A stretch of 64,000 nt of DNA from Carboxylicivirga litoralis. GTDB lineage: Bacteria > Bacteroidota > Bacteroidia > Bacteroidales > Marinilabiliaceae. Shown one piece after another: positions 35,452 to 45,356 of the stretch. Location: positions 48,907 to 112,906 of the forward strand of contig NZ_JAFMVC010000017.1 of NCBI RefSeq assembly GCF_025499605.1, written 5' to 3'. The notes below the pieces were generated by a model that was given only the letters and a program-made list of their open reading frames with translations, was not told the DNA's origin and ran no database searches. Position 1 is the stretch's first letter; every line of letters starts with the position of its first letter. A program made the position numbers and the translations under genes.

Positions 35452-38400
35452 TTACCACACAGCTTCAATAGACGTCCCAGGGAAAAATGGATTTTCTATA
35501 TAGGCTGAATAATCGCGATAATATTCACTCTTAAGACCAATATAAGGCCTTTGTGTTTTTACGGCCTCTCCTGCTTTGTACCACTTGATGGTGTTCGTTT
35601 TATCCATCACATCGTTAACATATACAGCTCTAACCCCATTATCGTAAGCCAGTTTATATTTTACCTTCTGCTGTCCGGTTATCAGCTTTCCTACCTTTTT
35701 AGGTAAATTATATAGCAATGGTGTTAAATCCTCAAACTTCAAATAGTTCATCGACAGATTAAGGGTATCCAGTTTGAGGCAAGCAGTTAAATCCAAGTTC
35801 AGCTTCTGAAGGTTGTTATCTTCCAACGAAAAGAATTGCAAATCGGGCGAATACACCTTATACCGAATACTATCCAGGCGATTATGACTAATATTTAGAT
35901 TTCGTAATGCCATTTCACCAGCGTATAATGGCTCAAATGAACTCAAGTGATTTGAACTAATATCAAACTCAATCAGTTGATTTAAATTACTTAAATCCAC
36001 ATTAAACTCCCGAAACAGATTACCAGACAAATTAATACTTGCCAATTGCTTACTAAAAATATTATCAGCTAATACACCTGCAATTTCATTATTTGAAACA
36101 TCAACATGTTGCAATTCGGTAAAAGCTTTAAAATCACCTGGCAAATAACCCCTTAAGTGATTATCTGGCAAAGAAATGTCTATAACATTTCCGTCTTTAT
36201 CAAAACGGATACCGTATAGTGCCATGAAAGACTTGGAAAGTCGCTTCCCGCGTTTAATCTGATTCCAACCATGATTACTATTCCACTTATCTCCTTGTAA
36301 CTCGTTATAAAAACTGGAAAGCGCCATAATTTGCTCCTTAGGCACATCAATGTTCAAATACGCCTGGTAGGAATAATTTAAACCTGGCAATTCCGGATGA
36401 CCAATAACACACTCAATCACCCCGGTGTATTTGTTATTTATCACCAATTGATTTGATTCGCCTTTAACTAGTTTATTATTGAAATACCAATCAATTTGCA
36501 AGTCTTCAATTCGTGCCATGAGCGAATAAACACTCTGACTCGAATTTACTTTTTGCCACTTCAACAAACCTGGCGAATACTGATTTTTATAACTAAAGAA
36601 ACTAGCTGATCTTCCATATGTCTTACTGGCACCAATCAGAAAATCGAGTGAAAGATGATTATCATTTAAAGTCAGAGAATCCAATTCCACTCCCATCGAT
36701 AATCTTAGATCTAATTCGCTCAACAAATTATTATCTAAAAATAAATTCTTCAAATATGGGCTCCATTCCAAATTTAAATCCAGGGTTTTAATTTTATTCG
36801 TGCTCAGGTTAATGTCCTTAATTAAGGAGCATCCTTTAAAATCGAAATAAGCTTGTTCAATGATATTGTTTGATGCATCAAGTGTTTCAAAAAACCAGCA
36901 TTCATTCAAATCGAGTTTTAATAAAGCAATATTATTATCTGAAAAATCTAATCGCCTCAAGTTGAAACTATTGGATAAATTGGCTACAAAAAAGAAAAGT
37001 TCATTAGCCGATAAATCAATTTCAGTTAAGTAAAATAAGTCGTCAAACTCAATATCGAATTGTACCAGACGATTATCATTCAACAGCATTACCTCAAGGT
37101 TATAGCATATATCCAAGCCATTATCTAAAAAACTGATGTAATTATGACTTAAATTTAAATATCTTAGCTCTGTGAGATTTTTAAACGAAAAAGGAATGTC
37201 GTACAAGTTATTATGTGATAAATTCAGTTGTCGAAGCTTGCGCATTTTTCCTATTGGTGTGCCGATATATTCAATTCGGTTATGACTCAAATCAAGTGTA
37301 TGTAAAAACTTGCAACTATCCAGGTTGTGCGCAAACTGCTTAAAATCATTATTATCCAATACCAAATAGCGTAAACGCGGACAATAATTGAGCTTACTCT
37401 CAATGTGACTCAAATAGTTCTCACCCAAATCAAGGTATACCAATTGCTCATTGTTTCGCAAATTATAATTAAAGCGCGAGATATAATTACCGCGTAAGTT
37501 AAGCTCTCGTAATTGAGGAAACAGATAGAAGTTAATATTCGGATGACTTAACTTATTGTAGCTCAAATCCAATACTTTAGTTCGAAAACCATTGACTTTC
37601 AAATCAGAAAACTTAGTCAACTGATTATTCGAAAGGTTTAATATTTCCAGCTTATGATTAGCTCTTAAATCTAATTTAAAAGTATCCAGTTGGTTATAAG
37701 ACAAATCGAGCACTTTCAGTTCACGGCAATTAAATAATTTAAGATTAACTTCTTTAAGATGGTTGTGATGAAGTGCTAAAACCTCTAACCTGTGCTGGTT
37801 CAATAAATCTATTTCGAACTGTTGCAGCTGATTATCCGATAAATCAATTTCTTTCAAATTAGGGCAATGAAATAATTGCGCATCAAAACTATTAATTTCA
37901 TTACCATTTAATCGCAGCGCTTCTAACTGCCAATTACGTTTGAAGTCAATTTGGAAGTCAGACACTCTATTATTACTAATATCCAAATACTTAAGATTTG
38001 GACATGTCATCAGATTATACTCAAAATAAGTTAGCTGATTATTGGATAAATCAACATTAACCAAAGCCGAACAACGGTTCAACTGTGCTGAAAACTCATA
38101 CAACTGATTATTTCTTAATACCAAAATCTCCAGTTGTTTGTGATTTTGCAATTGCTGATTAAACACCGACAAGCGGTTATTCCCTAAAAACAGTTTATTT
38201 AACCTGGTATTGTATCGTAAACTTGGTGCAAAGAATTCAAGATTATTATTACCCAGGTTCAGTACTTCCAGGTTTCGACAATAATTAATGTTAACATCAA
38301 ATTTATACAAGTTATTTCCCCATAAATCTAACTCTCTAAGTTCTTTAGAATGTCTTAAATCAAGATTAAGTTCTGATATATAATTAGAGTTAAGCAAAAG

Positions 38401-39348
38401 CTTAAATAACTTTGGATTACTCTTAAAATCTCCACTAAAGTACCTTAAGTCGTTAAACGATAAGTCAATTACCTGAAGCTCTGCACAACCTTTTAAATTA
38501 CTATTAAACTCCTGAATGCGGTTTGATGCTAAATACAAACCAGCCAAACGCTTACAGGCTGATAAATCGTAACTAAAGTGGCTCAATTCATTGTTACTTA
38601 AGGCTAGTCGTTCAAGTGCTTTACATCCGCTTAAGTTGGGGGTGAAAGTCTGTAAGCGATTGGATGATAAATTTAACTCCCTTAGGTTAACAAACTTATT
38701 TAAATCATTATTGAAGTTAATGAGCTTATTGTGATCAATAAACAGGGTATGCAGACGGCTATTGTAGCCCGATGCATGCTTAAAGTCTTCAATTTGATTG
38801 TAGCTTAATAACAGTACTTCCAATTTACTAAGCTTCTGGAAATCAATATTAATTTCTTCAAGCTGATTTTTAATAATATTTAGTCTCCGGAGCTTGTTGT
38901 CGCTCGCAAAATCATGCACAAAGTGTTTTAACTGATTGCCTGATAATTCCAGTTCTTGCAAACGGTTTAAATCTTTAAAGTTAACATCTAGCTCAACCAA
39001 GTCATTCTCACTCAAATCCAACACCTTAAGTGAATTCTTTTTTCCAATTATAAGCTTTAAATAACTAAGGTGGTTGCTCGATAAATCCAATTGCTCAAGG
39101 AAAGGTAAAAATGATAAATCGGCAATTAATGAATCTCTGGTGATAATATGGTTGACTGAAAGGCGAATAATTTTACCATCTCTATTGAGTCTAATGAAAT
39201 TATCATCGGGCATTCCGTCATTGTCGCCATCCAGCTCTGGCAATATATTTAGCAGCAAATCAAATTCCTTAACACCTGACTGGGCGTAAGTTACTTGATA
39301 GCTTAGCATGACAAGAGTAATAAATATCTTAGATGCAAACTTGAGCAT
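35452..39348 (-). CDS. Giant leucine-rich-repeat exported protein (about 43 LRRs)
   Basis: This 1298-residue protein has a signal peptide ending VTYAQSG. Residues from about 80 to 925 hold some 36 consecutive LRRs of 23 residues with the core L..L.LS.N.L..F and often a Cys before the strand (xLxxC..L). After an Ig-like spacer (about 930-1030, IEDLQIDWYFNNKL), a second set of about seven LRRs follows, introduced by LQGDKWNSNHGW. A second Ig-like segment closes the chain. I see no T9SS C-terminal sorting domain and no lipobox, so its final location (periplasm or secreted) is unclear. LRRs mediate protein binding; an adhesin or partner-binding role is possible but unproven. It has its own strong promoter match with a palindrome at the start site. 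Confidence 0.88.
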   Translation of the reverse strand: MLKFASKIFITLVMLSYQVTYAQSGVKEFDLLLNILPELDGDNDGMPDDNFIRLNRDGKIIRLSVNHIITRDSLIADLSFLPFLEQLDLSSNHLSYLKLIIGKKNSLKVLDLSENDLVELDVNFKDLNRLQELELSGNQLKHFVHDFASDNKLRRLNIIKNQLEEINIDFQKLSKLEVLLLSYNQIEDFKHASGYNSRLHTLFIDHNKLINFNNDLNKFVNLRELNLSSNRLQTFTPNLSGCKALERLALSNNELSHFSYDLSACKRLAGLYLASNRIQEFNSNLKGCAELQVIDLSFNDLRYFSGDFKSNPKLFKLLLNSNYISELNLDLRHSKELRELDLWGNNLYKFDVNINYCRNLEVLNLGNNNLEFFAPSLRYNTRLNKLFLGNNRLSVFNQQLQNHKQLEILVLRNNQLYEFSAQLNRCSALVNVDLSNNQLTYFEYNLMTCPNLKYLDISNNRVSDFQIDFKRNWQLEALRLNGNEINSFDAQLFHCPNLKEIDLSDNQLQQFEIDLLNQHRLEVLALHHNHLKEVNLKLFNCRELKVLDLSYNQLDTFKLDLRANHKLEILNLSNNQLTKFSDLKVNGFRTKVLDLSYNKLSHPNINFYLFPQLRELNLRGNYISRFNYNLRNNEQLVYLDLGENYLSHIESKLNYCPRLRYLVLDNNDFKQFAHNLDSCKFLHTLDLSHNRIEYIGTPIGKMRKLRQLNLSHNNLYDIPFSFKNLTELRYLNLSHNYISFLDNGLDICYNLEVMLLNDNRLVQFDIEFDDLFYLTEIDLSANELFFFVANLSNSFNLRRLDFSDNNIALLKLDLNECWFFETLDASNNIIEQAYFDFKGCSLIKDINLSTNKIKTLDLNLEWSPYLKNLFLDNNLLSELDLRLSMGVELDSLTLNDNHLSLDFLIGASKTYGRSASFFSYKNQYSPGLLKWQKVNSSQSVYSLMARIEDLQIDWYFNNKLVKGESNQLVINNKYTGVIECVIGHPELPGLNYSYQAYLNIDVPKEQIMALSSFYNELQGDKWNSNHGWNQIKRGKRLSKSFMALYGIRFDKDGNVIDISLPDNHLRGYLPGDFKAFTELQHVDVSNNEIAGVLADNIFSKQLASINLSGNLFREFNVDLSNLNQLIEFDISSNHLSSFEPLYAGEMALRNLNISHNRLDSIRYKVYSPDLQFFSLEDNNLQKLNLDLTACLKLDTLNLSMNYLKFEDLTPLLYNLPKKVGKLITGQQKVKYKLAYDNGVRAVYVNDVMDKTNTIKWYKAGEAVKTQRPYIGLKSEYYRDYSAYIENPFFPGTSIEAVW

Positions 39349-39377
39349 TACGAGGTTGAATTTTTCCCTAAACTAAC

Positions 39378-39395
39378 TGTTAACAATTGTTAACA
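39378..39395. promoter_or_regulatory. 18-bp perfect palindrome at the LRR gene start site
   Basis: TGTTAACAATTGTTAACA reads identically on both strands. It touches the -7 box of the LRR promoter and covers the predicted transcription start, 30-47 bp before the start codon, as expected for a repressor operator. Confidence 0.6.
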
Positions 39396-39424
39396 AACAT
39401 AGCTTAATTATTCGATTTATCAAA
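39394..39424 (-). promoter_or_regulatory. Predicted promoter of the giant LRR gene
   Basis: On the minus strand TTTG (39421-39424) is followed after exactly 19 bp by TATGTTTG (39394-39401), a perfect match to the Bacteroidota promoter pattern. It overlaps the last codons of the upstream cyclotransferase gene and predicts a start near 39388. Confidence 0.65.
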
Positions 39425-40432
39425 GGACATTAGTCGGCAAACGATAAGGTGAGGCCAATTTTTACCGGTTAAATACACCAGCTCCTTGTCTGCATCAAAA
39501 GCAATTCCATTAAGCACTCCGGCATCGGGATAGCGATGACGATTGATACAGTTGGAAGCATCGATTTCAACTTCTACCTTGCCATTTGAAGGATTAATAA
39601 CGATGATTTTATCATTGCCGAGCACATTGGCCCAAAGCATACCATTAATATACTCTAATTCATTAATATAATGGACTGGACCACGGTGGTTAAAAACCTG
39701 AATTGTTGAAGCTACCTTATAGCTATTGGACAAAAAATATAACACATTGGAACCATCCGAGGCAACAAGTTGATCATGAACACTTGTTAGCCCCCATCCT
39801 TCTTGTCGGTACGAATGAACACTTAATTGTTCCAAATTATGATTAAACTGATATACCAGGCCATCTTTCCAGGTCAGTACATGCAAGATATTGTCATCTA
39901 ATGCCATGCCTTCTGCAAAAATTGCAGAATCAAGTTGAAGCTTCTGAATTACATCACCATTTTCAGGATTGATGATGCGCAATGATGACTTACCAACCAG
40001 CCCCGTTGATTCATACAAATAATCATTCCAATAAAGTAAACCTTGTGTAAATGCCTCTTCATCGTGCTTCAAAATATAGTAATCGTCTAATTCAACCTGA
40101 AGGGGCTCAACATCAGAAACCATGTAAAGCCTTTCATTGGAGCGCTTTCTCTTTCCTTCGGAATAAAAGTCGAGAGACACCTCATTTATTCCGGGCTCAA
40201 GCTTCGAAGCTAACAACATAAACGACTGTTGGTCATCTGGGTAATAAACGTCTTGATTCGTCATATCAACAACCGAATCAATTAAAGCCCCCTTCTTTGC
40301 CAAACGATAAACAGCGGTATCGTTGTATTGTATCAACTTCCATTGCATATTATTACCAATTGGCGGATATTCGAGATATACACCACAGCCATATAGCGTG
40401 AATACAAACATGCAAAGTAAGAAGTACTTCAT
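39404..40432 (-). CDS. Glutaminyl-peptide cyclotransferase, lipoprotein
   Basis: This 342-residue protein has a lipobox (TLYGCGVYLEY) and a five-bladed propeller of the plant/bacterial glutamine cyclotransferase family. Family motifs present include EEAFTQGLLYWNDYLYESTG, FAEGMALDDNILHVLTWKD, and the C-terminal LNGIAFDADKELVYLTGKNWP. The enzyme converts N-terminal Gln of exported proteins to pyroglutamate. In Bacteroidota this matters because signal peptidase often exposes Gln after the A-x-A site, as many signal peptides in this window (ending AQ or SQ) suggest. It follows patB by 25 bp. An extra N-terminal segment of about 110 residues precedes the propeller. Confidence 0.88.
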   Translation of the reverse strand: MKYFLLCMFVFTLYGCGVYLEYPPIGNNMQWKLIQYNDTAVYRLAKKGALIDSVVDMTNQDVYYPDDQQSFMLLASKLEPGINEVSLDFYSEGKRKRSNERLYMVSDVEPLQVELDDYYILKHDEEAFTQGLLYWNDYLYESTGLVGKSSLRIINPENGDVIQKLQLDSAIFAEGMALDDNILHVLTWKDGLVYQFNHNLEQLSVHSYRQEGWGLTSVHDQLVASDGSNVLYFLSNSYKVASTIQVFNHRGPVHYINELEYINGMLWANVLGNDKIIVINPSNGKVEVEIDASNCINRHRYPDAGVLNGIAFDADKELVYLTGKNWPHLIVCRLMSFDKSNN

Positions 40433-40457
40433 CAGTAAAACCTGTTCTAATTAAACA

Positions 40458-41636
40458 TTAGACGTTTTGCTTAGTACGTGCTTCCACAATCTGGTTCAGG
40501 GCTTTTTCTAAAGTCGCACGTGGGCTCGCTACGTTCATACGCATGTAACCTGCTCCTTCCATACCAAACGAAACGCCATCATTTAAACCAACCTTCGCCT
40601 CATTGGCCATAAATTGCCTTAATTGCTTTTGGCTCAACCCCCAATCCTTAAAGTTAATCCAAATTAAATAGGTAGCCTCTGGTCTGAAAAAACTTAACTC
40701 AGGCAAATTTTCTCTTAAAAACTCTTCAACAAACAGAATGTTGCCTTCCAAATAAGCTGTGAGCTCCTTTAACCAGTCTCTTCCTAAATTATATGCTGCA
40801 GTTAGAGCTACACCACTAAATAAATGTCCCATGTGCAATTGCAACCTGTTCTGCACTTTACGGTATGCTTCCAGCAGTGTCGGGTTGGCTGCTACCACAT
40901 ACGACGTGCTGAAACCTGCAATATTAAAAGTCTTCGAAGGTGCCATAAAAGAAATGCTATTCTGCGCGGCATCATCTGAAATTGAAGCAAAAGGAATATG
41001 CTTATTATTGAACAAAGCTAAATCAGAATGAATTTCATCGGCCAACACCAGCACATTGTGCTTTTGACAAATAGTCTGGATTTTCAATAACTCCTCCTCA
41101 CTCCAAACCCTTCCAACCGGATTATGAGGCGAACACAGTAAGAAAAGCTTCGTAGATTTGTCAGCTGCTTGTTGCTCCAGCAGATCATAATCAATTTCAT
41201 AACGTCCATTGTTATTCACTAAAACATTCTTGATTACTTTTCGATCATTATCGGCAATGACTGAATAAAATGGCGGATAAACCGGCGTATTGATAATAAC
41301 ACCATCTCCCGGGTTAGAAAACGCTAACACCGAAAAAACCAAAGCCGGCACCACCCCAGGCGAATACTCTATCCAGTCATTTTTAATATTCCACTGATGT
41401 TTATAGGAACACCAATCAACAATCGCATCAGTAAACTCGTCTTTTCTGATGGTATAACCATATATTTCGTGAGCTGCACGCGATTTGATAGCATCCTGAA
41501 CCTCGGGCGGAGCAGCAAAATCCATATCGGCAACCCACAAGGGTACAAGGTCATCGGTGCCAAAGTACTTTTCCCTTAAATCCAATTTATAGGCATTGGT
41601 TCCTGAGCGCTCAATTATCTTATCAAAATCGTACAT
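40458..41636 (-). CDS. patB: PatB/MalY-type pyridoxal-phosphate C-S lyase (cystathionine beta-lyase family)
   Basis: This 392-residue fold-type I PLP enzyme has the PLP lysine in MAPSKTFNIAG, the Asp/His pair in VLADEIHSDL, the PLP-phosphate region PVYPPFY, and CSPHNPVGR. Sequence features such as VPLWVADMDFAAPPEV mark the MalY/PatB branch, which cleaves C-S bonds (cystathionine, cysteine conjugates) to release pyruvate and ammonia. It is likely the first gene of a two-gene unit with the cyclotransferase. A true transaminase role is less likely. Confidence 0.93.
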   Translation of the reverse strand: MYDFDKIIERSGTNAYKLDLREKYFGTDDLVPLWVADMDFAAPPEVQDAIKSRAAHEIYGYTIRKDEFTDAIVDWCSYKHQWNIKNDWIEYSPGVVPALVFSVLAFSNPGDGVIINTPVYPPFYSVIADNDRKVIKNVLVNNNGRYEIDYDLLEQQAADKSTKLFLLCSPHNPVGRVWSEEELLKIQTICQKHNVLVLADEIHSDLALFNNKHIPFASISDDAAQNSISFMAPSKTFNIAGFSTSYVVAANPTLLEAYRKVQNRLQLHMGHLFSGVALTAAYNLGRDWLKELTAYLEGNILFVEEFLRENLPELSFFRPEATYLIWINFKDWGLSQKQLRQFMANEAKVGLNDGVSFGMEGAGYMRMNVASPRATLEKALNQIVEARTKQNV

Positions 41637-41660
41637 AATGGTCTTTTATTAAAGTATAAA

Positions 41661-41685
41661 TCTAAAAAAAGGGCCGAAGCCCTTT
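41661..41685 (-). terminator. Intrinsic terminator after the DUF4625 gene
   Basis: On the minus strand AAAGGGC and GCCCTTT form a stem closed by a TTCG tetraloop, followed by seven T. It separates the DUF4625 lipoprotein from patB. Confidence 0.85.
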
Positions 41686-41709
41686 AATATCATTCATTAA
41701 TATTGAAGC

Positions 41710-42174
41710 TTATCCGCCAATTTTAATGGTAATTTCTTCTGTGGTTGCATTACCTTCAGCATCTGTCATTTCAAACTTAAGCTTATAATCACCACTTAAA
41801 CAAGCTGCTTCAATTTCTTGTCCAAATAGCATTGAAATTGTAACAGTTTGCTCTTTTTTCTCTGTAAAATTAATCACTTCAGTATCACCATTCTCAGCAG
41901 GTGTCCATGGTGTTCCAATACCTTTTAGTTGTGCAGCAGAAGAAGCTGGTGTAACGTAAGAAATTGAAATGATACATTTTGCCAACTCTTTGTTATCTGT
42001 AAATTTGGCATTTAATGGTAGTGCAGTGCCTCTTTTGTATGTATCTGTCTCATTCGGCGTTGTAATATCAACTGAAGGTCCTTCTGTATCCGGCCCTTCA
42101 CTATCACTTCCACAAGCGAATACTCCGATTAGTAAAAAACTAAGGGCTAAAGTTTTTGTAATTTTTTTGATCAT
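41710..42174 (-). CDS. DUF4625-family lipoprotein
   Basis: This 154-residue protein has a signal peptide and lipobox (VFACGSDSEG) followed by acidic residues, suggesting surface exposure. The remainder is one Ig-like domain (PSVDITTPNETDTYKRG, LNAKFTDNKELAKCIISI, KFEMTDAEGNATTEEI) of the DUF4625 type common in Bacteroidota. Its function is unknown; it could be an adhesion or matrix component. It is a single gene with its own terminator. Confidence 0.82.
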   Translation of the reverse strand: MIKKITKTLALSFLLIGVFACGSDSEGPDTEGPSVDITTPNETDTYKRGTALPLNAKFTDNKELAKCIISISYVTPASSAAQLKGIGTPWTPAENGDTEVINFTEKKEQTVTISMLFGQEIEAACLSGDYKLKFEMTDAEGNATTEEITIKIGG

Positions 42175-42259
42175 AGGTTTAAATTTTACACAAATATAAT
42201 TTTTTGAAGCATACTAGCAGAAAAATGAACTGAAATAATCTCGATTCATGATTTTAATC

Positions 42260-43246
42260 TTATTTCAAATTCTCCCAATACCAACCTATTGCCTCTTTTA
42301 AGCCACTTTTAATATTATATTTTGGTTGATAGCCCAATCGTTCTTCTGCTTTCGCAATCGATGCCAAACTATGAGGGATATCGCCCGCACGTTCAGGTCC
42401 ATGTTTAATTTCAACATTAGCTATCTCAGCATCAAAGTCGCTTAAATACCTTTGTAAATAGCCAATCAACTCATTAAGCGTGGTTCGCTCTCCAAAAGCC
42501 ACATTGTAAACCGTATTAATTGCGTTAAGTTTATCAGTTGTGGCTGCCAGCTCATTAGCCTGCACTACATTATCGATGTAAGTAAAATCACGCGAATACG
42601 TTCCATCACCATTAACAGTGGGTGATTCATGGTTAATTAATGACTTTACAAATTTGGGAATAACAGCGGCATAAGCACCATCCGGATCCTGGCGTCGGCC
42701 AAACACATTAAAATACCGTAGTCCTATGATTTGCATATCGTAAAGTTTGGCAAACACATCGGCATATAATTCATTGACATATTTAGTAATAGCATATGGA
42801 GATAAAGGTTTGCCAATCACATCTTCAACCTTGGGCAGATTAGTACTGTCGCCATAAGTTGATGAACTGGCCGCATATATAATTCGTTTTACACCATTAT
42901 CACGTGCAGCAATCAATACATTAAGAAAACCGGAGACATTAACCTCATTGGAAGTAATCGGGTCTTTTATTGAACGCGGAACAGAACCAAGGGCGGCCTG
43001 ATGCAGCACCACTTCTACTCCATCTACAGCCTTAGTGCAATCATTAATATTGCGAATATCCCCCTCAATTAATGTGAAGTTTTCATGAGATAGAAATGGA
43101 GCTATATTCTCGCGCTTACCAGTTGCAAAGTTATCCAGGCAAACCACATGGTTATTTTGAGTCAATAGTTTCTCACAAAGGTTTGAACCTATAAATCCGG
43201 CTCCCCCTGTTACAAGTACTTTTTTATTTTCAAGTATTCTGCTCAT
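42260..43246 (-). CDS. wbpP: UDP-N-acetylglucosamine 4-epimerase (WbpP/TviC type)
   Basis: This 328-residue short-chain dehydrogenase/reductase has a Rossmann motif TGGAGFIGSN, the catalytic triad Ser/Tyr/Lys (AASSSTYGDS, SPYAITKY) and the family segment LHQAALGSVPRSIKDP. These closely match Pseudomonas WbpP, which interconverts UDP-GlcNAc and UDP-GalNAc. It would supply sugar nucleotides for surface polysaccharide. I chose the ATG at 43246 (MSRILENKKVLVTG); an ATG at 43264 is possible. No other glycan genes adjoin it, and the wza/wzc pair is 12 kb away. Confidence 0.93.
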   Translation of the reverse strand: MSRILENKKVLVTGGAGFIGSNLCEKLLTQNNHVVCLDNFATGKRENIAPFLSHENFTLIEGDIRNINDCTKAVDGVEVVLHQAALGSVPRSIKDPITSNEVNVSGFLNVLIAARDNGVKRIIYAASSSTYGDSTNLPKVEDVIGKPLSPYAITKYVNELYADVFAKLYDMQIIGLRYFNVFGRRQDPDGAYAAVIPKFVKSLINHESPTVNGDGTYSRDFTYIDNVVQANELAATTDKLNAINTVYNVAFGERTTLNELIGYLQRYLSDFDAEIANVEIKHGPERAGDIPHSLASIAKAEERLGYQPKYNIKSGLKEAIGWYWENLK

Positions 43247-43334
43247 TCTGTCTGTCTTTATCATGTAAAAGTAGTAAAGCAGGGACAAAAACATTCAACA
43301 ATTATCAATAAATATTGTGGACTGAATATAAGAG

Positions 43335-43368
43335 TATAAAAAAAGCGACCAGTGGTCGCTTTTTTGTA
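43335..43368 (-). terminator. Intrinsic terminator of rny
   Basis: GCGACC and GGTCGC pair around a 3-nt loop, extended by A:T pairs on both sides. On the minus strand a run of seven or more T follows. It lies 28 bp after the rny stop codon. Confidence 0.85.
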
Positions 43369-43394
43369 CTCTTTCCTGCTATCGGCCTAATGAA

Positions 43395-44936
43395 CTATTT
43401 TGCATAACTAATAGCGCGTGTCTCACGAATCACCGTTATCTTCACCTGACCCGGATAGGTCATTTCAGTTTGAATCTTACGGGCAATATCGTATGACAAC
43501 TCTTCTGCCTCTTTATCCGATGTCTTCTCAGCTCCAACAATTACGCGCAATTCACGCCCTGCCTGGATAGCATATGTTTTAAGAACACCTGGATACGACA
43601 GAGCCAGATTTTCTAAATCTTTCAAACGCTTGATATAAGCTTCTACAATTTCGCGGCGTGCCCCCGGACGAGCTCCTGAAATAGCATCACAAACCTGAAC
43701 AATTGGTGATATCATGGTTGTCATCTCTACTTCATCGTGGTGAGCTCCGATAGCATTACAAATATCAGCTTTCTCTTTGTACTTCTCTGCCAGCTTCATA
43801 CCTAAAATAGCGTGTGGTAGTTCCGGATCTTCATCCGACACTTTACCAATATCATGCAATAAACCGGCACGTTTAGCTCTTTTGGCATTTAAACCAAGTT
43901 CTGATGCCATAATACCACAAAGGTTAGCTGTTTCGCGCGAGTGCTGTAACAGGTTTTGCCCGTATGATGAACGGTACTTCATTTTACCAACTAATTTGAT
44001 TAGTTCTGAATGAAGACCATGAATACCTAAATCAATAGCTGTTCGCTTACCTGTTTCCAAAATCTCCTCTTCAACCTGTTTACGCACCTTATTTACTACC
44101 TCTTCGATGCGAGCCGGGTGAATACGACCATCTGTTACCAGTTGATGTAACGCCAAACGGGCAATCTCACGGCGCATGGGGTCAAAAGCTGAAAGCACAA
44201 TGGCCTCGGGCGTGTCATCCACAATGATTTCAACACCGGTAGCAGCTTCCAAAGCCCTGATATTACGGCCTTCACGACCAATAATACGGCCTTTCATCTC
44301 GTCTGAATCGATATGGAAGATAGTGACTGAATTCTCGATAGCCGTTTCGGTTGCTACACGCTGAACTGTTTGAAGCACGATGCGTTTAGCCTCTTTATTG
44401 GCATTAATTTTAGCATCGTCCATAATGTCGTTGATGTACGACATGGCTTCCGTTTTGGCTTCTGCCTTCAGGCTTTCAATCAGCATTTCTTTGGCTTCAT
44501 CGCCCGACATACCCGAAATAGCTTCCAACTGCTCAACCTGTTGCTTGTGCGCCTTATTAACCTCTTCCGTCTTTTTCTCAACAATTTCTAATTGAGCTGT
44601 CAGGTTTTCACGAATCGCCTCTACTTCTTTTTTCTTACGATTGTTTTCTTCGATGCGCTGAGATAAAGCCGATTCTTTTTGCTTCATCTTGTTTTCAGCA
44701 TTCACCATTTTAGAGTTACGAGAATTAATTTCCTTCTCATGCTCTGTACGCAGCTGAAGAAACTTTTCTTTAGCTTGTAGTATTTTATCTTTTCTAATGA
44801 CTTCCGCTTCCGCTTCTGCCTCTCTCACAACTCGTTCACTCCTGTTTTTTAATGCTTTGGTTATTATCAGCCATGTAACCAAACCACCCAACAATAGTGC
44901 TCCAATTGCGATTCCTATTACTAATGGTAATTCCAT
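43395..44936 (-). CDS. rny: Ribonuclease Y
   Basis: This 513-residue endoribonuclease starts mRNA decay at the membrane. It has one N-terminal helix ([20 protein letters not shown]), a long Lys/Glu-rich coiled coil (about 30-200), a KH RNA-binding domain ([15 protein letters not shown]) and a metal-dependent HD domain ([16 protein letters not shown]). I chose the ATG at 44936 ([10 protein letters not shown]), as the longer frame adds a non-conserved stretch. It follows zapA by 105 bp on the same strand, a common Bacteroidota arrangement, and ends at a strong terminator. Confidence 0.97.
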   Translation of the reverse strand: MELPLVIGIAIGALLLGGLVTWLIITKALKNRSERVVREAEAEAEVIRKDKILQAKEKFLQLRTEHEKEINSRNSKMVNAENKMKQKESALSQRIEENNRKKKEVEAIRENLTAQLEIVEKKTEEVNKAHKQQVEQLEAISGMSGDEAKEMLIESLKAEAKTEAMSYINDIMDDAKINANKEAKRIVLQTVQRVATETAIENSVTIFHIDSDEMKGRIIGREGRNIRALEAATGVEIIVDDTPEAIVLSAFDPMRREIARLALHQLVTDGRIHPARIEEVVNKVRKQVEEEILETGKRTAIDLGIHGLHSELIKLVGKMKYRSSYGQNLLQHSRETANLCGIMASELGLNAKRAKRAGLLHDIGKVSDEDPELPHAILGMKLAEKYKEKADICNAIGAHHDEVEMTTMISPIVQVCDAISGARPGARREIVEAYIKRLKDLENLALSYPGVLKTYAIQAGRELRVIVGAEKTSDKEAEELSYDIARKIQTEMTYPGQVKITVIRETRAISYAK

Positions 44937-45041
44937 ATTATCGCATTTATATATATAACAAAACCGCATTATCATGTCTTTTCACTAACTAAAGTAACAA
45001 AACAAATAATACGGGTAAACTTCAAAATTACAATGTCTTAA

Positions 45042-45347
45042 CTACAAAACTTTATCTGTTTTTTCAGTCAATACATTATCTAATTGCTCATTTAAATCGC
45101 GAACCAAAGCAATGAATGGATCCACATCATGACGGTTTTCCAGCTCTAATAATTTAATGACGTACTGCAAAGTAGCCATTGCCAAAAAATCCTGTACATC
45201 TTTATCTGAATAACGTTGCTTATATTGTGAAACCTTTTCATTAATGAGTTTAGCTGCTAAACGGATGCGCTCTTCATCATTACGATCAATTCGTAATGGA
45301 TAATACCTGTCGGCAATATTAACGCGTATAGATAATTTATCTTCCAT
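45042..45347 (-). CDS. zapA: Cell division protein ZapA
   Basis: This 101-residue protein has the ZapA N-terminal domain (KLSIRVNIADRYYPLRID, EERIRLAAKLINEKVSQYK) and a C-terminal coiled coil (LLELENRHDVDPF). It promotes FtsZ filament bundling at the division site. It lies 9 bp behind a coiled-coil gene and upstream of rny. Confidence 0.94.
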   Translation of the reverse strand: MEDKLSIRVNIADRYYPLRIDRNDEERIRLAAKLINEKVSQYKQRYSDKDVQDFLAMATLQYVIKLLELENRHDVDPFIALVRDLNEQLDNVLTEKTDKVL

Positions 45348-45356
45348 TTAACTTGC

